From Chloroflexi bacterium UBA4736 (GTDB lineage Bacteria > Chloroflexota > Dormibacteria > Dormibacterales > Dormibacteraceae), in contig DHIW01000106.1 of assembly GCA_002404015.1 (NCBI GenBank), positions 1-22,287 on the forward strand: DNA of 22,287 nucleotides, in the 5' to 3' direction. The first letter of the stretch is position 1. Every line of letters starts with the position of its first letter. A program made the position numbers and the translations under genes. The notes below the pieces were generated by a model. That model did not search any database. It worked only from the letters and a program-made list of their open reading frames with translations, and was not told the DNA's origin. Below, piece after piece: positions 1 to 6,952 of this stretch.

Positions 1-588
1 CACCAGGACTTCATCCAGATCAACACGACCAACATCCTGTTCGTCTGCGGGGGCGCGTTCGACGGCCTCGAACGGATCATCGAGCACCGGATCGGCCGCA
101 AGTCGATCGGCTTCGGGGCCCCTTCGACCAAGCTGGCCAAGCAGGAGAAGACCGAGATCTTCTCCCACCTGCAGCCGGAGGACCTCCTCAAGTACGGCTT
201 CATCCCGGAGTTCATCGGCCGGCTGCCGATCACGGTGACGCTGCACCCGCTGGACGAGAACGACATCGTGAAGATCCTTACCGAGCCCAAGAACGCGCTC
301 GTGAAGCAGTACCACAAGTTCTTCAACCTGGACAACGTCGAGCTTGTCTTCGAGGACGGTTCCCTGGATGCGATCGCCGAGAAGGCTGTGGGCCGCGGCA
401 CCGGCGCTCGGGCCCTGAAGTCGATCATCGAAGAGGTGCTCCTGAACACGATGTTCGAGATCCCCTCGCGCCCGGACATCAAGCGCTGCATCATCTCGGC
501 CAAGTCGATCCGGGACCGGGCGGAACCGGAGTTCGAGTACGCGGAAGAGGGCGACAGCCCGCCGCACGTCGTCGGCGAAAGCGCCTAG
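1..588 (+). CDS. clpX: ATP-dependent Clp protease ATP-binding subunit ClpX (3' part)
   Basis: The gene enters from the left edge in frame 1 and ends at TAG, giving the C-terminal 195 residues of ClpX, the AAA+ unfoldase that recognises substrates and feeds them to the ClpP peptidase in the cytoplasm. Visible family landmarks are the ILFVCGGAF strand and the IGF segment of the large AAA+ domain, the [10 protein letters not shown] stretch with the arginine-finger Arg, and the sensor-2 motif GARALKSI in the small C-terminal AAA+ domain. The Walker A/B motifs and the zinc-binding N-domain lie outside the window. The last 20 or so residues are acidic and poorly conserved, as is usual. It runs convergently with the ridA-like gene, leaving only 28 bp between their stops. 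Identification is secure; only completeness is limited by the window. Confidence 0.96.
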   Translation, partial: HQDFIQINTTNILFVCGGAFDGLERIIEHRIGRKSIGFGAPSTKLAKQEKTEIFSHLQPEDLLKYGFIPEFIGRLPITVTLHPLDENDIVKILTEPKNALVKQYHKFFNLDNVELVFEDGSLDAIAEKAVGRGTGARALKSIIEEVLLNTMFEIPSRPDIKRCIISAKSIRDRAEPEFEYAEEGDSPPHVVGESA

Positions 589-616
589 GCCGGCAAGTAG
601 CCCGGGAGCCAGCAGC

Positions 617-1015
617 TCACGGTGTGATAGCGATCGCCTCGACCTCGATCCGCATCTCCGGCCGGAAGAGCGCTGAGACCTGGACGGCGGTGCTGGCAGG
701 CGGGCGCGCCGTGTTGACGTACTCGTCGCGGACCTTCCGGATCTCGGGCAGGTCGCGGACGTCGAGCAGGAAGTAGGTCAGCTTGACGACGTGCTCGAAG
801 GTGGCTCCCGCCGCGGCCAGGCTCAGGCGCAGGTTCTCGAACACCTGCCGGGCCTGGGCCACGATGTCCCCGGCGCCCACCACCTCGCCGGCGGCGTTGA
901 GAGCCACCTGCCCGGCCACAAACACGAGACGGCCGCTGCCGCTCGCAACGTGGCTGTAGCCGGGCCCGGGTGCGACGCCCTCCGGAGCTGTGATGAAGGT
1001 CAGGTCCTCGGTCAT
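617..1015 (-). CDS. RidA/YjgF/UK114 family protein (reactive enamine/imine deaminase)
   Basis: A 132-residue protein of the usual RidA length. RidA proteins form cytosolic trimers and hydrolyse reactive enamine/imine intermediates from PLP enzymes such as threonine dehydratase. The sequence shows the family pattern: FVAGQVALN near residues 32-40, a helix containing QVFENL, and the signature RPPASTAVQV at 104-113. Arg104 corresponds to the substrate-carboxylate-binding Arg, followed by the terminal strand IEVEAIAI with Glu124/126. These fit a true RidA-like active site, although archetype and paralogues cannot be separated by eye. The ATG at 1015 is supported by a TAGAGT box ending 6 nt upstream (minus strand), suggesting a leaderless message; no Shine-Dalgarno is spaced normally. 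It diverges from the SDR gene. Confidence 0.88.
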   Translation of the reverse strand: MTEDLTFITAPEGVAPGPGYSHVASGSGRLVFVAGQVALNAAGEVVGAGDIVAQARQVFENLRLSLAAAGATFEHVVKLTYFLLDVRDLPEIRKVRDEYVNTARPPASTAVQVSALFRPEMRIEVEAIAITP

Positions 1016-1021
1016 GGATCG

Positions 1022-1027
1022 ACTCTA
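1022..1027 (-). promoter_or_regulatory. -10 box of ridA-like gene
   Basis: On the minus strand TAGAGT lies exactly 6 nt upstream of the ATG at 1015. A transcript starting 6-7 nt after the hexamer would begin at or next to the start codon. No convincing -35 is visible. It lies 17 bp from the oppositely oriented TAGATT box of the SDR gene. Confidence 0.5.
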
Positions 1028-1044
1028 GTTCCTCGACCGAGGGG

Positions 1045-1050
1045 TAGATT
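1045..1050 (+). promoter_or_regulatory. -10 box of SDR gene
   Basis: TAGATT ends 6 nt upstream of the ATG at 1057, predicting a leaderless transcript. No clear TTGACA-like -35 is present. It is back-to-back with the ridA box inside a 41-bp divergent gap, so the two promoters probably share or compete for RNA polymerase. Confidence 0.5.
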
Positions 1051-1056
1051 GGTCGC

Positions 1057-1845
1057 ATGAGGAATCTGCAGGGGCGCTCGGCGCTTTTGACCGGGGCTTC
1101 CAGCGGCTTGGGGCCGGTCATCGCTCGGCGGCTCCACCGGGAGGGGGTGCGCTTTATCCTCAGCGCGAGGCGGAAGCCCGAGCTGGACACCCTGGCCCGC
1201 GAGCTGGTCGGATCACGGGTCATCCCGGCCGACCTCAGCCGCCGCGGCGAGGCCGAGCGGCTCGCCTCCGAGGCCGGTCCGGTCGACATCCTGATCGCCA
1301 ACGCCGGCCTGCCGGCCACCGGCGAGCTCGTCAGCTTCGAGGTCGAGGAGATCGACAACGCCCTGGAGGTGAACGTCCGGGCCGTCCTCGTTCTGACCCG
1401 GCTGCTGCTGCCGGCCATGCTCGAGCGCGGCTCCGGGCACGTGGTGCTGATGGCCTCGATGGCCGGCCAGGTGCCCGGCCCCAGGAACTCGGTCTACAAC
1501 GCCACCAAGTTCGCGCTCCGTGGCTTCGGCCACGCGCTTAGGGCAGAGCTCCACGGCAGCGGTGTGGGGGTTTCGGTCGTGAGCCCGATCTTCGTCACGG
1601 GCGCGGGCATGTTCGCCGCGTCGGGGTCACGGGCCCCCGGCCGCGAGGTGTCGGTTGAGCGAGTGGCGGAGGCCGTATTGAAGGTGATCCGCGAGGACCG
1701 CTCTGAGATCACCGTGGCGCCCCTCGGCATGCGCCTGGGCGCCCGGATCCCGATGGCCTTCCCGCAGGTGATCCACACCTCGCTCTTCCGAAGTTCGGGG
1801 GCGATCCCGAAAGAAGCGATCGAAGCCCAGCGCCGCAATAGGTGA
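1057..1845 (+). CDS. Short-chain dehydrogenase/reductase (SDR, classical type)
   Basis: A 262-residue classical SDR, a cytosolic NAD(P)-dependent oxidoreductase of unknown substrate. The Rossmann cofactor motif TGASSGLG is at residues 12-19, the structural NAG motif at 82-84, catalytic Ser134 in the strand HVVLMASMAG, and Tyr147/Lys151 in YNATK. Arg38 and Arg39 follow the second beta strand (ILSARRK), which often indicates NADP(H) preference; that is inference. The C-terminal region (about 220-262) carries a segment seen in SDRs described as acting on acyl or steroid-like substrates, but I cannot assign a substrate. The ATG start is supported by a TAGATT box 6 nt upstream. No partner gene hints at a pathway; the neighbour valS is separated by 318 bp. 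Confidence 0.9.
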   Translation: MRNLQGRSALLTGASSGLGPVIARRLHREGVRFILSARRKPELDTLARELVGSRVIPADLSRRGEAERLASEAGPVDILIANAGLPATGELVSFEVEEIDNALEVNVRAVLVLTRLLLPAMLERGSGHVVLMASMAGQVPGPRNSVYNATKFALRGFGHALRAELHGSGVGVSVVSPIFVTGAGMFAASGSRAPGREVSVERVAEAVLKVIREDRSEITVAPLGMRLGARIPMAFPQVIHTSLFRSSGAIPKEAIEAQRRNR

Positions 1846-1871
1846 GTTGAGCCGGCGGGTCGAGGGACCGG

Positions 1872-1913
1872 GTCAAGGCCGAAGAGGGCCCGGTCAGAGC
1901 CCGGTGCCTTGAC
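1872..1913 (+). other. Inverted repeat downstream of SDR gene
   Basis: GTCAAGGC (1872-1879) and GCCTTGAC (1906-1913) form a perfect 8-bp stem. The 26-nt intervening segment can form further GGGC/GCCC pairs. It lies 27 nt after the SDR stop but has no T-tract, so it is at best a non-canonical terminator or mRNA-stabilising structure. Confidence 0.4.
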
Positions 1914-1918
1914 GCGGT

Positions 1919-1950
1919 CGTTCCGGGGGGTGTCCCCCCCAGATAAAGCG
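1919..1950 (+). repeat. G-run/C-run hairpin repeat, copy 1
   Basis: CGTTCC, then six G, TGT, seven C, then AGATAAAGCG. The G and C runs can pair as a very strong hairpin with a TGT loop. A near-identical 32-nt copy occurs at 10209-10240 (seven G, TGT, CCCTCC, AGATAAGACG). Two copies 8.3 kb apart in otherwise unrelated contexts suggest a dispersed small repeat family. Confidence 0.65.
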
Positions 1951-1968
1951 CGATGAACACGCGGCACA

Positions 1969-1984
1969 CCCGCGCTAACGCGGG
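1969..1984 (+). other. Short hairpin in valS upstream region
   Basis: CCCGCG-CTAA-CGCGGG is a perfect 6-bp stem with a tetraloop. It lies between the G/C-run repeat and the candidate valS promoter. No T-tract follows it, and its function is unknown. Confidence 0.35.
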
Positions 1985-2007
1985 ATAGGGGACCCGTTCC
2001 GCGGTTC

Positions 2008-2037
2008 TTGGCGGCGCCTGAAGGCTGGCTGTAGACT
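2008..2037 (+). promoter_or_regulatory. Candidate promoter for valS leader/valS
   Basis: TTGGCG (2008-2013), an 18-nt spacer and TAGACT (2032-2037) resemble a housekeeping-sigma promoter. Transcription would start near 2044, 3-4 nt before the ATG of a 17-codon ORF, so that ORF would be almost leaderless. The -35 match is weak. Confidence 0.4.
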
Positions 2038-2047
2038 GACGGCACCC

Positions 2048-2101
2048 ATGCGCCGCCAGCTAGTACAGGTCAACGTCCGCCGGCCGGCGCGCGCCCTCTA
2101 A
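2048..2101 (+). CDS. Putative valine-containing leader peptide of valS
   Basis: A 17-codon ORF from ATG to TAA encoding MRRQLVQVNVRRPARAL. Val codons (GTA, GTC, GTC) occupy positions 6, 8 and 10 as alternate codons; GTA looks rare in the neighbouring genes. It begins 10 nt after a TAGACT -10 candidate and ends 62 nt before the valS start. Its 3' end overlaps the left arm of a long hairpin (2081-2091 with 2119-2129). The layout resembles amino-acid leader peptides, here matched to a valyl-tRNA synthetase. A chance ORF of this size is possible in GC-rich DNA, and five Arg codons weaken the valine specificity. No protein role is expected beyond sensing ribosome progress. Confidence 0.35.
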   Translation: MRRQLVQVNVRRPARAL

Positions 2102-2129
2102 GCCGGGCTGAGCCGACCCGCGCCGGCTG
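2081..2129 (+). other. Hairpin overlapping leader ORF stop, upstream of valS
   Basis: Positions 2081-2091 pair with 2119-2129 over 11 bp (nine perfect bp flanked by one G-U and one G-C). The 27-nt loop contains the leader stop codon and a second GCCC/GGGC stem (2093-2096 with 2105-2108). A ribosome in the leader ORF would cover the left arm. No T-tract follows, so control would have to be translational, Rho-dependent or by another route. Confidence 0.4.
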
Positions 2130-2163
2130 CAGTCGATCCCGCCCGAGGTAGCAGCACGCCCGA

Positions 2164-4725
2164 ATGAGCAGCGACCACGCCATGCCGTCCGCGTTCGACC
2201 CCCAGGCCATCGAGGCCGGCTGGTCCACGCGCTGGGAGGCGGCCGGCCTCTTCCGGGCGGACGCGCAGAGCCGCAAGCCGAAATTTTCGATCGCCGTGCC
2301 GCCGCCCAACGTCACCGGCGAGCTGCACCTCGGCACCGCGCTGAACGGGACGATCCAGGACGCCTGGAGCCGCTACCGGCGCATGACCGGCTACGAGGTG
2401 CTCTGGCTGCCCGGCACCGACCACGCCGCGATCGCCACGCAGAACGTGATCGAGCGCCAGCTGGCCGACGAGGGTACGAGCAAGGAGGCCCTCGGCCGGG
2501 CCGCCTTCGAGTCGCGGGTGGAGGAGTGGTACATCAGCGTGGGGGCGACCATCGTCAGCCAGTACCGCGAGCTGGGCGCCTCGCTGGACTTCAGCCGGCT
2601 CCGCTTCACGATGGACCCCGCCTACGTGCGCGCGGTCCGCACCGCCTTCGTGCGCTTCTGGGAGCACGGCTGGCTCTATCGGGGGCCGCGGATCGTGAAC
2701 TGGTGCCCGCGCTGCCAGTCCGCCATCTCCGACCTCGAGGTCGACTGGCAGGAGCACACGGACATCCTCTACTCCATCCGCTACGAGCTCGAGGGCGGCG
2801 GGGACGTCGTGATCGCCACCGTGCGGCCCGAGACCATGCTCGCCGATACCGGCGTGGCCGTCCACCCCGACGATCCCCGCTACCGGGGCCTGGTGGGCAA
2901 GTTCGCGATCCTGCCCCTGGTAGGCCGCCGGCTGCCGATCATCGCGGACGAGGCCGTCGAGCGGGATTTCGGGACCGGCGCCCTCAAGGTCACACCCGGC
3001 CATGACGCGCTCGACTACGAGATCGGCGAGCGCCACCATCTCGAGCTGATCAACGGCATGAACCCGGACGGCACCATGAACGTGCCCGACCTGCCCCAAT
3101 ACCACGGTCGGCCGGCCGTGGAGGCGCGGGCCCTCGTCGTCGCGGACCTGGAGCGGGCCGGCTATCTGGTGAACACCCAGGAGTACGTGCACGAGGTCGG
3201 CCACTGCGACCGCTGCGGCACGATCCTCGAGCCGCTCGTCTCCGAGCAGTGGTTCCTCTCGATGAAGGAGCTGGCCGCCAAGGCCGTCGCCGCCAGCGAG
3301 CGCGGCGAGGTGCGCTGGCACCCGGACCGCTACGAGCGGACGTACCTGGACTGGCTGCGCGGGATCCGCGACTGGTGCGTCAGCCGGCAGCTCTGGCTGG
3401 GCCACCGGATCCCCGTGTACACGTGCGTCGACGGCCATGTCTTCGCATCGGTGGACGAGCCAGACCGCTGCGGCGAGTGCGGCGAGGCGAGCCTGACGCA
3501 GGACCCCGACGTCCTGGACACCTGGTTCTCGTCCGCGCTCTGGCCGTTCGCGACGCTGGGCTGGCCGGACGACACCGAGGACCTGCGGGCCTTCTACCCG
3601 ACCTCGCTGAACGTGACCGCGCGGGAGATCATCAACCTCTGGGTGAGCCGCATGATCATGACCGGCCTCGAGTTCATGGGCGACGTGCCCTTCCGAGACG
3701 TGGCCATCCACTGCGTCGTGCAGACCGCCGACGGCCAGCGCATGAGCAAGTCCAAGGGCAACGCCGTGGACCCTCGGACGATCGTGAGCACCCACGGCGC
3801 CGACGCGCTCCGGGCCTGGGCCGCATCCGTGGCCATGTCCACCCAGGACGTGCGCTTCGACGAGAGCCGGATCGAGGGCTTCAAGCGCTTCTCGAACAAG
3901 CTCTGGAACGCGACCCGGCTGGTGCTGAACTCGATCGGCGCCGAGCGCCTCGCCACGCCGTCGCCGGAGGCTGTCAGCAGCTTGATGGACCGCTGGATCC
4001 TGTCTCGGCTCCAGGTCGCGGTTGAGGCGGCCACCCGGGGAATCGAGGACTTCGCGTTCCAATCCTCCGTGGCCGCCCTCTACGACTTTGCCTGGCACGA
4101 CTTCTGCGACTGGTACCTGGAGGCCGCCAAGCCCCGCCTGCGGGACGGTGACCCGGCCGCCCGGGCGGTGTCCGGCCATGTGCTGGATGTGCTCTTCCGG
4201 GCGCTTCATCCCTTCATGCCCTTCGTAACCGAGGAGCTGTGGCACCGGCTGCCCGGAGAGCGCGACTTCCTGGTCCGGGCCGCCTGGCCGGAGGCGGACG
4301 CGAGGTTCTCGGAGCCCGATGCCGAGCGCCAGGTGGCGGAGCTGATCGGACTGGTGGAGGAGATCCGGGCTGCGCGCCGGGCGGCTGGGGCGCCGCCCAA
4401 GGGCGGCCGCCTGCTGCTCGAGTCGGAGATGGACGGCGAGGCGTTGGCGCTGGTCGCCGAGATGGCTCGCGTCGAACCCGTGCCCCAGCTCTCCGGGCCC
4501 GGCCTCGCCCTCACCCGGGCCGCCGTGCGCGTCGAGTTCCCCGTGGCGAGCGGAGGCGACGGTCGGCGGGAAGGCGAGCTGAAGCGGCTCCGCGCCGAGC
4601 TGGACCGGGTTGAGGCCAAGCTCGCCAACCCCCAGTTCCGGGCGAAGGCCCCGGCTGACGTCGTGGCCAAGGAGGAGGCGCGGGCGGCCGAGCTCCGCGA
4701 CGCCCTGGGCCGCCTCGGCGGTTAG
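2164..4725 (+). CDS. valS: Valine--tRNA ligase
   Basis: A class Ia synthetase of 853 residues that charges tRNA-Val with valine in the cytoplasm and edits misactivated threonine. The signature [15 protein letters not shown] (residues 46-60) contains the HIGH-equivalent HLGT, and RMSKS at 526-530 is the KMSKS loop with Lys529. Between them lies the CP1 editing domain, beginning after VNWCPRC. Cysteine pairs CPRC, CDRC and CGEC suggest zinc-binding knuckles. The anticodon-binding domain follows residue 600, and the last 50 residues (805-853) form the charged coiled coil typical of ValS. The ATG at 2164 gives a natural N-terminus; an internal ATG at 2182 is possible. No well-spaced Shine-Dalgarno is visible. 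Upstream is a candidate valine leader ORF; downstream the membrane operon starts after 26 bp. Confidence 0.97.
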   Translation: MSSDHAMPSAFDPQAIEAGWSTRWEAAGLFRADAQSRKPKFSIAVPPPNVTGELHLGTALNGTIQDAWSRYRRMTGYEVLWLPGTDHAAIATQNVIERQLADEGTSKEALGRAAFESRVEEWYISVGATIVSQYRELGASLDFSRLRFTMDPAYVRAVRTAFVRFWEHGWLYRGPRIVNWCPRCQSAISDLEVDWQEHTDILYSIRYELEGGGDVVIATVRPETMLADTGVAVHPDDPRYRGLVGKFAILPLVGRRLPIIADEAVERDFGTGALKVTPGHDALDYEIGERHHLELINGMNPDGTMNVPDLPQYHGRPAVEARALVVADLERAGYLVNTQEYVHEVGHCDRCGTILEPLVSEQWFLSMKELAAKAVAASERGEVRWHPDRYERTYLDWLRGIRDWCVSRQLWLGHRIPVYTCVDGHVFASVDEPDRCGECGEASLTQDPDVLDTWFSSALWPFATLGWPDDTEDLRAFYPTSLNVTAREIINLWVSRMIMTGLEFMGDVPFRDVAIHCVVQTADGQRMSKSKGNAVDPRTIVSTHGADALRAWAASVAMSTQDVRFDESRIEGFKRFSNKLWNATRLVLNSIGAERLATPSPEAVSSLMDRWILSRLQVAVEAATRGIEDFAFQSSVAALYDFAWHDFCDWYLEAAKPRLRDGDPAARAVSGHVLDVLFRALHPFMPFVTEELWHRLPGERDFLVRAAWPEADARFSEPDAERQVAELIGLVEEIRAARRAAGAPPKGGRLLLESEMDGEALALVAEMARVEPVPQLSGPGLALTRAAVRVEFPVASGGDGRREGELKRLRAELDRVEAKLANPQFRAKAPADVVAKEEARAAELRDALGRLGG

Positions 4726-4736
4726 GGCGCCCGACT

Positions 4737-4742
4737 TAAGCT
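4737..4742 (+). promoter_or_regulatory. -10-like box upstream of membrane operon
   Basis: TAAGCT lies 6 nt before a TTG (4749) and 9 nt before the adjacent ATG (4752). It follows the spacing seen at other genes here. The gap to valS is only 26 bp, so this would be an internal promoter; read-through from valS is also possible. Confidence 0.35.
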
Positions 4743-4751
4743 ACCCGCTTG

Positions 4752-6419
4752 ATGCCGGCGCAGAGCCTTCTTCTCGCTCCCGCTCTGCTGGCGCTGGCGG
4801 CCCTGGTGACCTGGGGCCTGGGGCTGGCCCGGCTCCGGGTGGGCAGGGAGATCGGATCGATAGCCGCCTGGCTGGGGCTGGCGGCAGTGGCCGCCAGCTG
4901 GATCGCGGCCGGCCGCTCGCCCGTCGAGCTCTCGCCGGGGGTTCCGGCCGGGATCCCGCTCGATCTCCGGCTGGACGCCGTGGCCTTCGCCTTCAGTCTC
5001 TTCATCCTGGTGCCGCTCGCCCTCCAGTTCACGTTTCAGACCCGCAACTGGCAGGAGTCCGGTGTGGCCGCCCTGGCGGCTTCCGCCGCGCTCGTGGCGG
5101 TGCTTTCCAGCAGCCTCGTGCTGACGGCGCTCGGGCTGGGGACCGCCGCCAGCCTGGTGATGGCCCAGCTGCGCCAGGAGCACCCCCGGGGCACCGAGGT
5201 GTACTGGGCGGCGCTGATGGCCGCCTGGCTGCTGCTGCTCTGGGCTGGCGCCACCCTCGAGGCGGTGAGCGGGACGTCCGGCTACGGCGCCGTCCCGGTG
5301 GGATCGCTGCAGGTGCCGGTCTTCCTGCTGCTGGCGGCAGCCGCCGTCCTCTGCTCCGGCCTGCTGCCCTGGCGGACCTGGGTGGGCGAAGTCTGGGAGC
5401 GCCCCCGCTTGCAGGCGGGCACGCTGGCGCTGGCCATCCTGGTGCCGCTCGGCTTTTACCTGCTCGTCCGGGCGTACGCGATCGGGGCCGGCCACTGGCC
5501 GAGCCCCGCTCTGAACCTGGCCCTGGCGGCGCTGGGGACCCTGACCGCCCTGGCCGCCGGGATCCGCGGCCAGGCTGCCAGGACCCGGCGCGGCTACCTG
5601 GCCGAGGTGCTCCCGCTGTCGGCCGGCCTGTCGCTGTTCGCCCTGAGTCTCGGCACGCCGCTGGGCGTGGCCGCGGCGGTGACCGGGCTGGCCGCCGGCG
5701 CCCTGGTGACCGCTCTGCTCCCCCTGCTGCCAGACGGCCCACGCGCGGACGCCTGGCTCGGCCTGGCGGTGGTCGCCGGGCTGCCACCCGGCGTCGTCTT
5801 CGCCGCTCGCCTGATCGGGCTGGAAGCGGGGTTCGAGGCTGGGGCCGTACCCGGGCTGCTCGCCATCGCGGCGGCTGGGGCCTGGCTGCTCGGGTTCGCC
5901 GGCGCGGCCCGGGCGATCCGGCTGCCGTCGCTCGGACGCGGGGCGGAACCGGGCGGTTCGGGTCCGGGGACGCTGCTTGCCGCCGTCGCCGGGCTGGCGG
6001 GTGGGGCGCTGCTCGGCGCCCTCCTGGCCTATATCGCCGTACCGGCGGCAGCCGAGGTCGTGAGCTTCCCAGTCTCGGCTGTGGGCGGCGGCGCGCTCGC
6101 GGTGCAGTCGGCTTCCGGTTCCTGGCCGGCCGTCACCCTGGCCACCCCCCTGCTGGCCATCCTCCTCGTGGTCGCCCTGCTGACGCGGCCGGCCTGGACC
6201 GCGCCGAACCAGGAGCCCGAGCAGTCGCCGGCTCCGCTGTTCCGCGTGCCGTGGAGCGCGTTGAGCGAGCGCGCCTGGGCTCGCCTGGCTGAGGTCCGCC
6301 TGCCCGCCGACTACCGCAGCCTGCTCGACCCGGCGCTCCTCGAGAGCGCCGCCAGCCGCCCTCGCCCCTGGCTGTGGGCTGCCATCGTGGCCGTTCTCGC
6401 CTTCGTGGTGACGCGCTGA
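4752..6419 (+). CDS. Divergent NuoL/M/N (antiporter)-like membrane protein
   Basis: A 555-residue polytopic protein with roughly 14 hydrophobic segments. It resembles the Mrp/NuoL-M-N/HyfB family of complex I and group-4 hydrogenase membrane arms. Matching landmarks are LRLDAVAFAFSLF (72-84), corresponding to the family's 'LDGLSALF' helix; AAAVLCSGLLPWRTW (196-210), corresponding to the 'GAxxKSAxxPFHxW' segment; and VVAGLPPGVVFAARLIGLEAG, corresponding to 'lAGlPPxxGFxxK'. The charged residues that make these subunits proton channels look replaced: the TM5 Glu region reads TALGLGTAASLV, and the TM7 and TM8 Lys positions read VLCSGLLP and ILVPLGFYLL. Homology is by eye and the loss needs alignment. 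ATG 4752 was chosen; TTG 4749 is directly adjacent. The stop overlaps the next start (TGATG). Function unknown; probably a structural subunit of a membrane complex. Confidence 0.72.
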   Translation: MPAQSLLLAPALLALAALVTWGLGLARLRVGREIGSIAAWLGLAAVAASWIAAGRSPVELSPGVPAGIPLDLRLDAVAFAFSLFILVPLALQFTFQTRNWQESGVAALAASAALVAVLSSSLVLTALGLGTAASLVMAQLRQEHPRGTEVYWAALMAAWLLLLWAGATLEAVSGTSGYGAVPVGSLQVPVFLLLAAAAVLCSGLLPWRTWVGEVWERPRLQAGTLALAILVPLGFYLLVRAYAIGAGHWPSPALNLALAALGTLTALAAGIRGQAARTRRGYLAEVLPLSAGLSLFALSLGTPLGVAAAVTGLAAGALVTALLPLLPDGPRADAWLGLAVVAGLPPGVVFAARLIGLEAGFEAGAVPGLLAIAAAGAWLLGFAGAARAIRLPSLGRGAEPGGSGPGTLLAAVAGLAGGALLGALLAYIAVPAAAEVVSFPVSAVGGGALAVQSASGSWPAVTLATPLLAILLVVALLTRPAWTAPNQEPEQSPAPLFRVPWSALSERAWARLAEVRLPADYRSLLDPALLESAASRPRPWLWAAIVAVLAFVVTR

Positions 6420-6952
6420 TGGAGCTCCTGGCGGACCTGGGCGCCGCCCTGGCGTGGGTGGGCGCCAGCCTGCTCGTGCTGTCCGAGGCGCGGCGGGGAG
6501 TGGCGCTGGGCCTCGGTATCACCGCGCTCGGTATCGGGCTGCTGGCCGGCGTGGAGCGCGGCCTGCCGGCGGCGGCCGCGCTCGGGGGCGGGGGCGTGCT
6601 CGCGGCCGCCCTCCGCCTGCGCGACGGCGGCCGTGGCTGGGGTGTGCTGCCGCCCGGCTCGACGCCCCGCGTGATCATGTCGCTCGCCGCGCTGCTGCTG
6701 TCGGCCCTTGTGGGCGGGTCGATGATGACCGGGCCGGGCGGTGCCGGCCGGGTGGCGGCCCTGACCGTCGGCGGACTCGCCTGCGCCCGGTTGCTGACAA
6801 CCCACCGGCGGGCGTCGGCGCTGTCGGCGGCGGCCGCGATGGCATTGGCGCTCGGGCTCGTGGGCACCGCCGCCGGGGCCTGGGTCGCCGGCCTGGTGGC
6901 TGTCGGCCTCGGCGCGATCGGGGCGGACGACGGCCTGGAGGCGCCCGCATGA
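6419..6952 (+). CDS. Small polytopic membrane protein of the complex I-like operon
   Basis: A 177-residue, strongly hydrophobic protein with about five or six predicted membrane segments and a Gly/Ala-rich composition. I recognise no diagnostic motif. Its place between a NuoL/M/N-like and a second NuoM/N-like gene mirrors hydrogenase-4-type operons, where HyfE (a NuoK-containing small subunit of similar size) sits. A HyfE/NuoK-like role is therefore possible but rests on context only. The conserved membrane glutamates of NuoK are not evident: the acidic residues fall near the N-terminus (Glu2, Glu23) and in loops. The start ATG 6419 overlaps the preceding stop as TGATG, and the stop overlaps the next start as ATGA, giving tight translational coupling on both sides. 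Confidence 0.6.
   Translation: MELLADLGAALAWVGASLLVLSEARRGVALGLGITALGIGLLAGVERGLPAAAALGGGGVLAAALRLRDGGRGWGVLPPGSTPRVIMSLAALLLSALVGGSMMTGPGGAGRVAALTVGGLACARLLTTHRRASALSAAAAMALALGLVGTAAGAWVAGLVAVGLGAIGADDGLEAPA

Noticed and set aside
1846..2163. T-box riboswitch upstream of valS
   Set aside because: I could not find the conserved T-box sequence (a TGGTACCGCG-like block) or an antiterminator/terminator pair with a T-tract.
2098..4245. 715-codon open frame antisense to valS
   Set aside because: It is a product of high GC and codon bias opposite a certain valS. The translation is a His/Gly/Val/Arg/Leu-rich low-information sequence with no recognisable domain.
4610..6292. 560-codon frame overlapping the first membrane-protein gene
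   Set aside because: It encodes an Arg/Gly/Pro/Ala-rich shadow; the other frame gives clear membrane helices and NuoL/M/N-like motifs.
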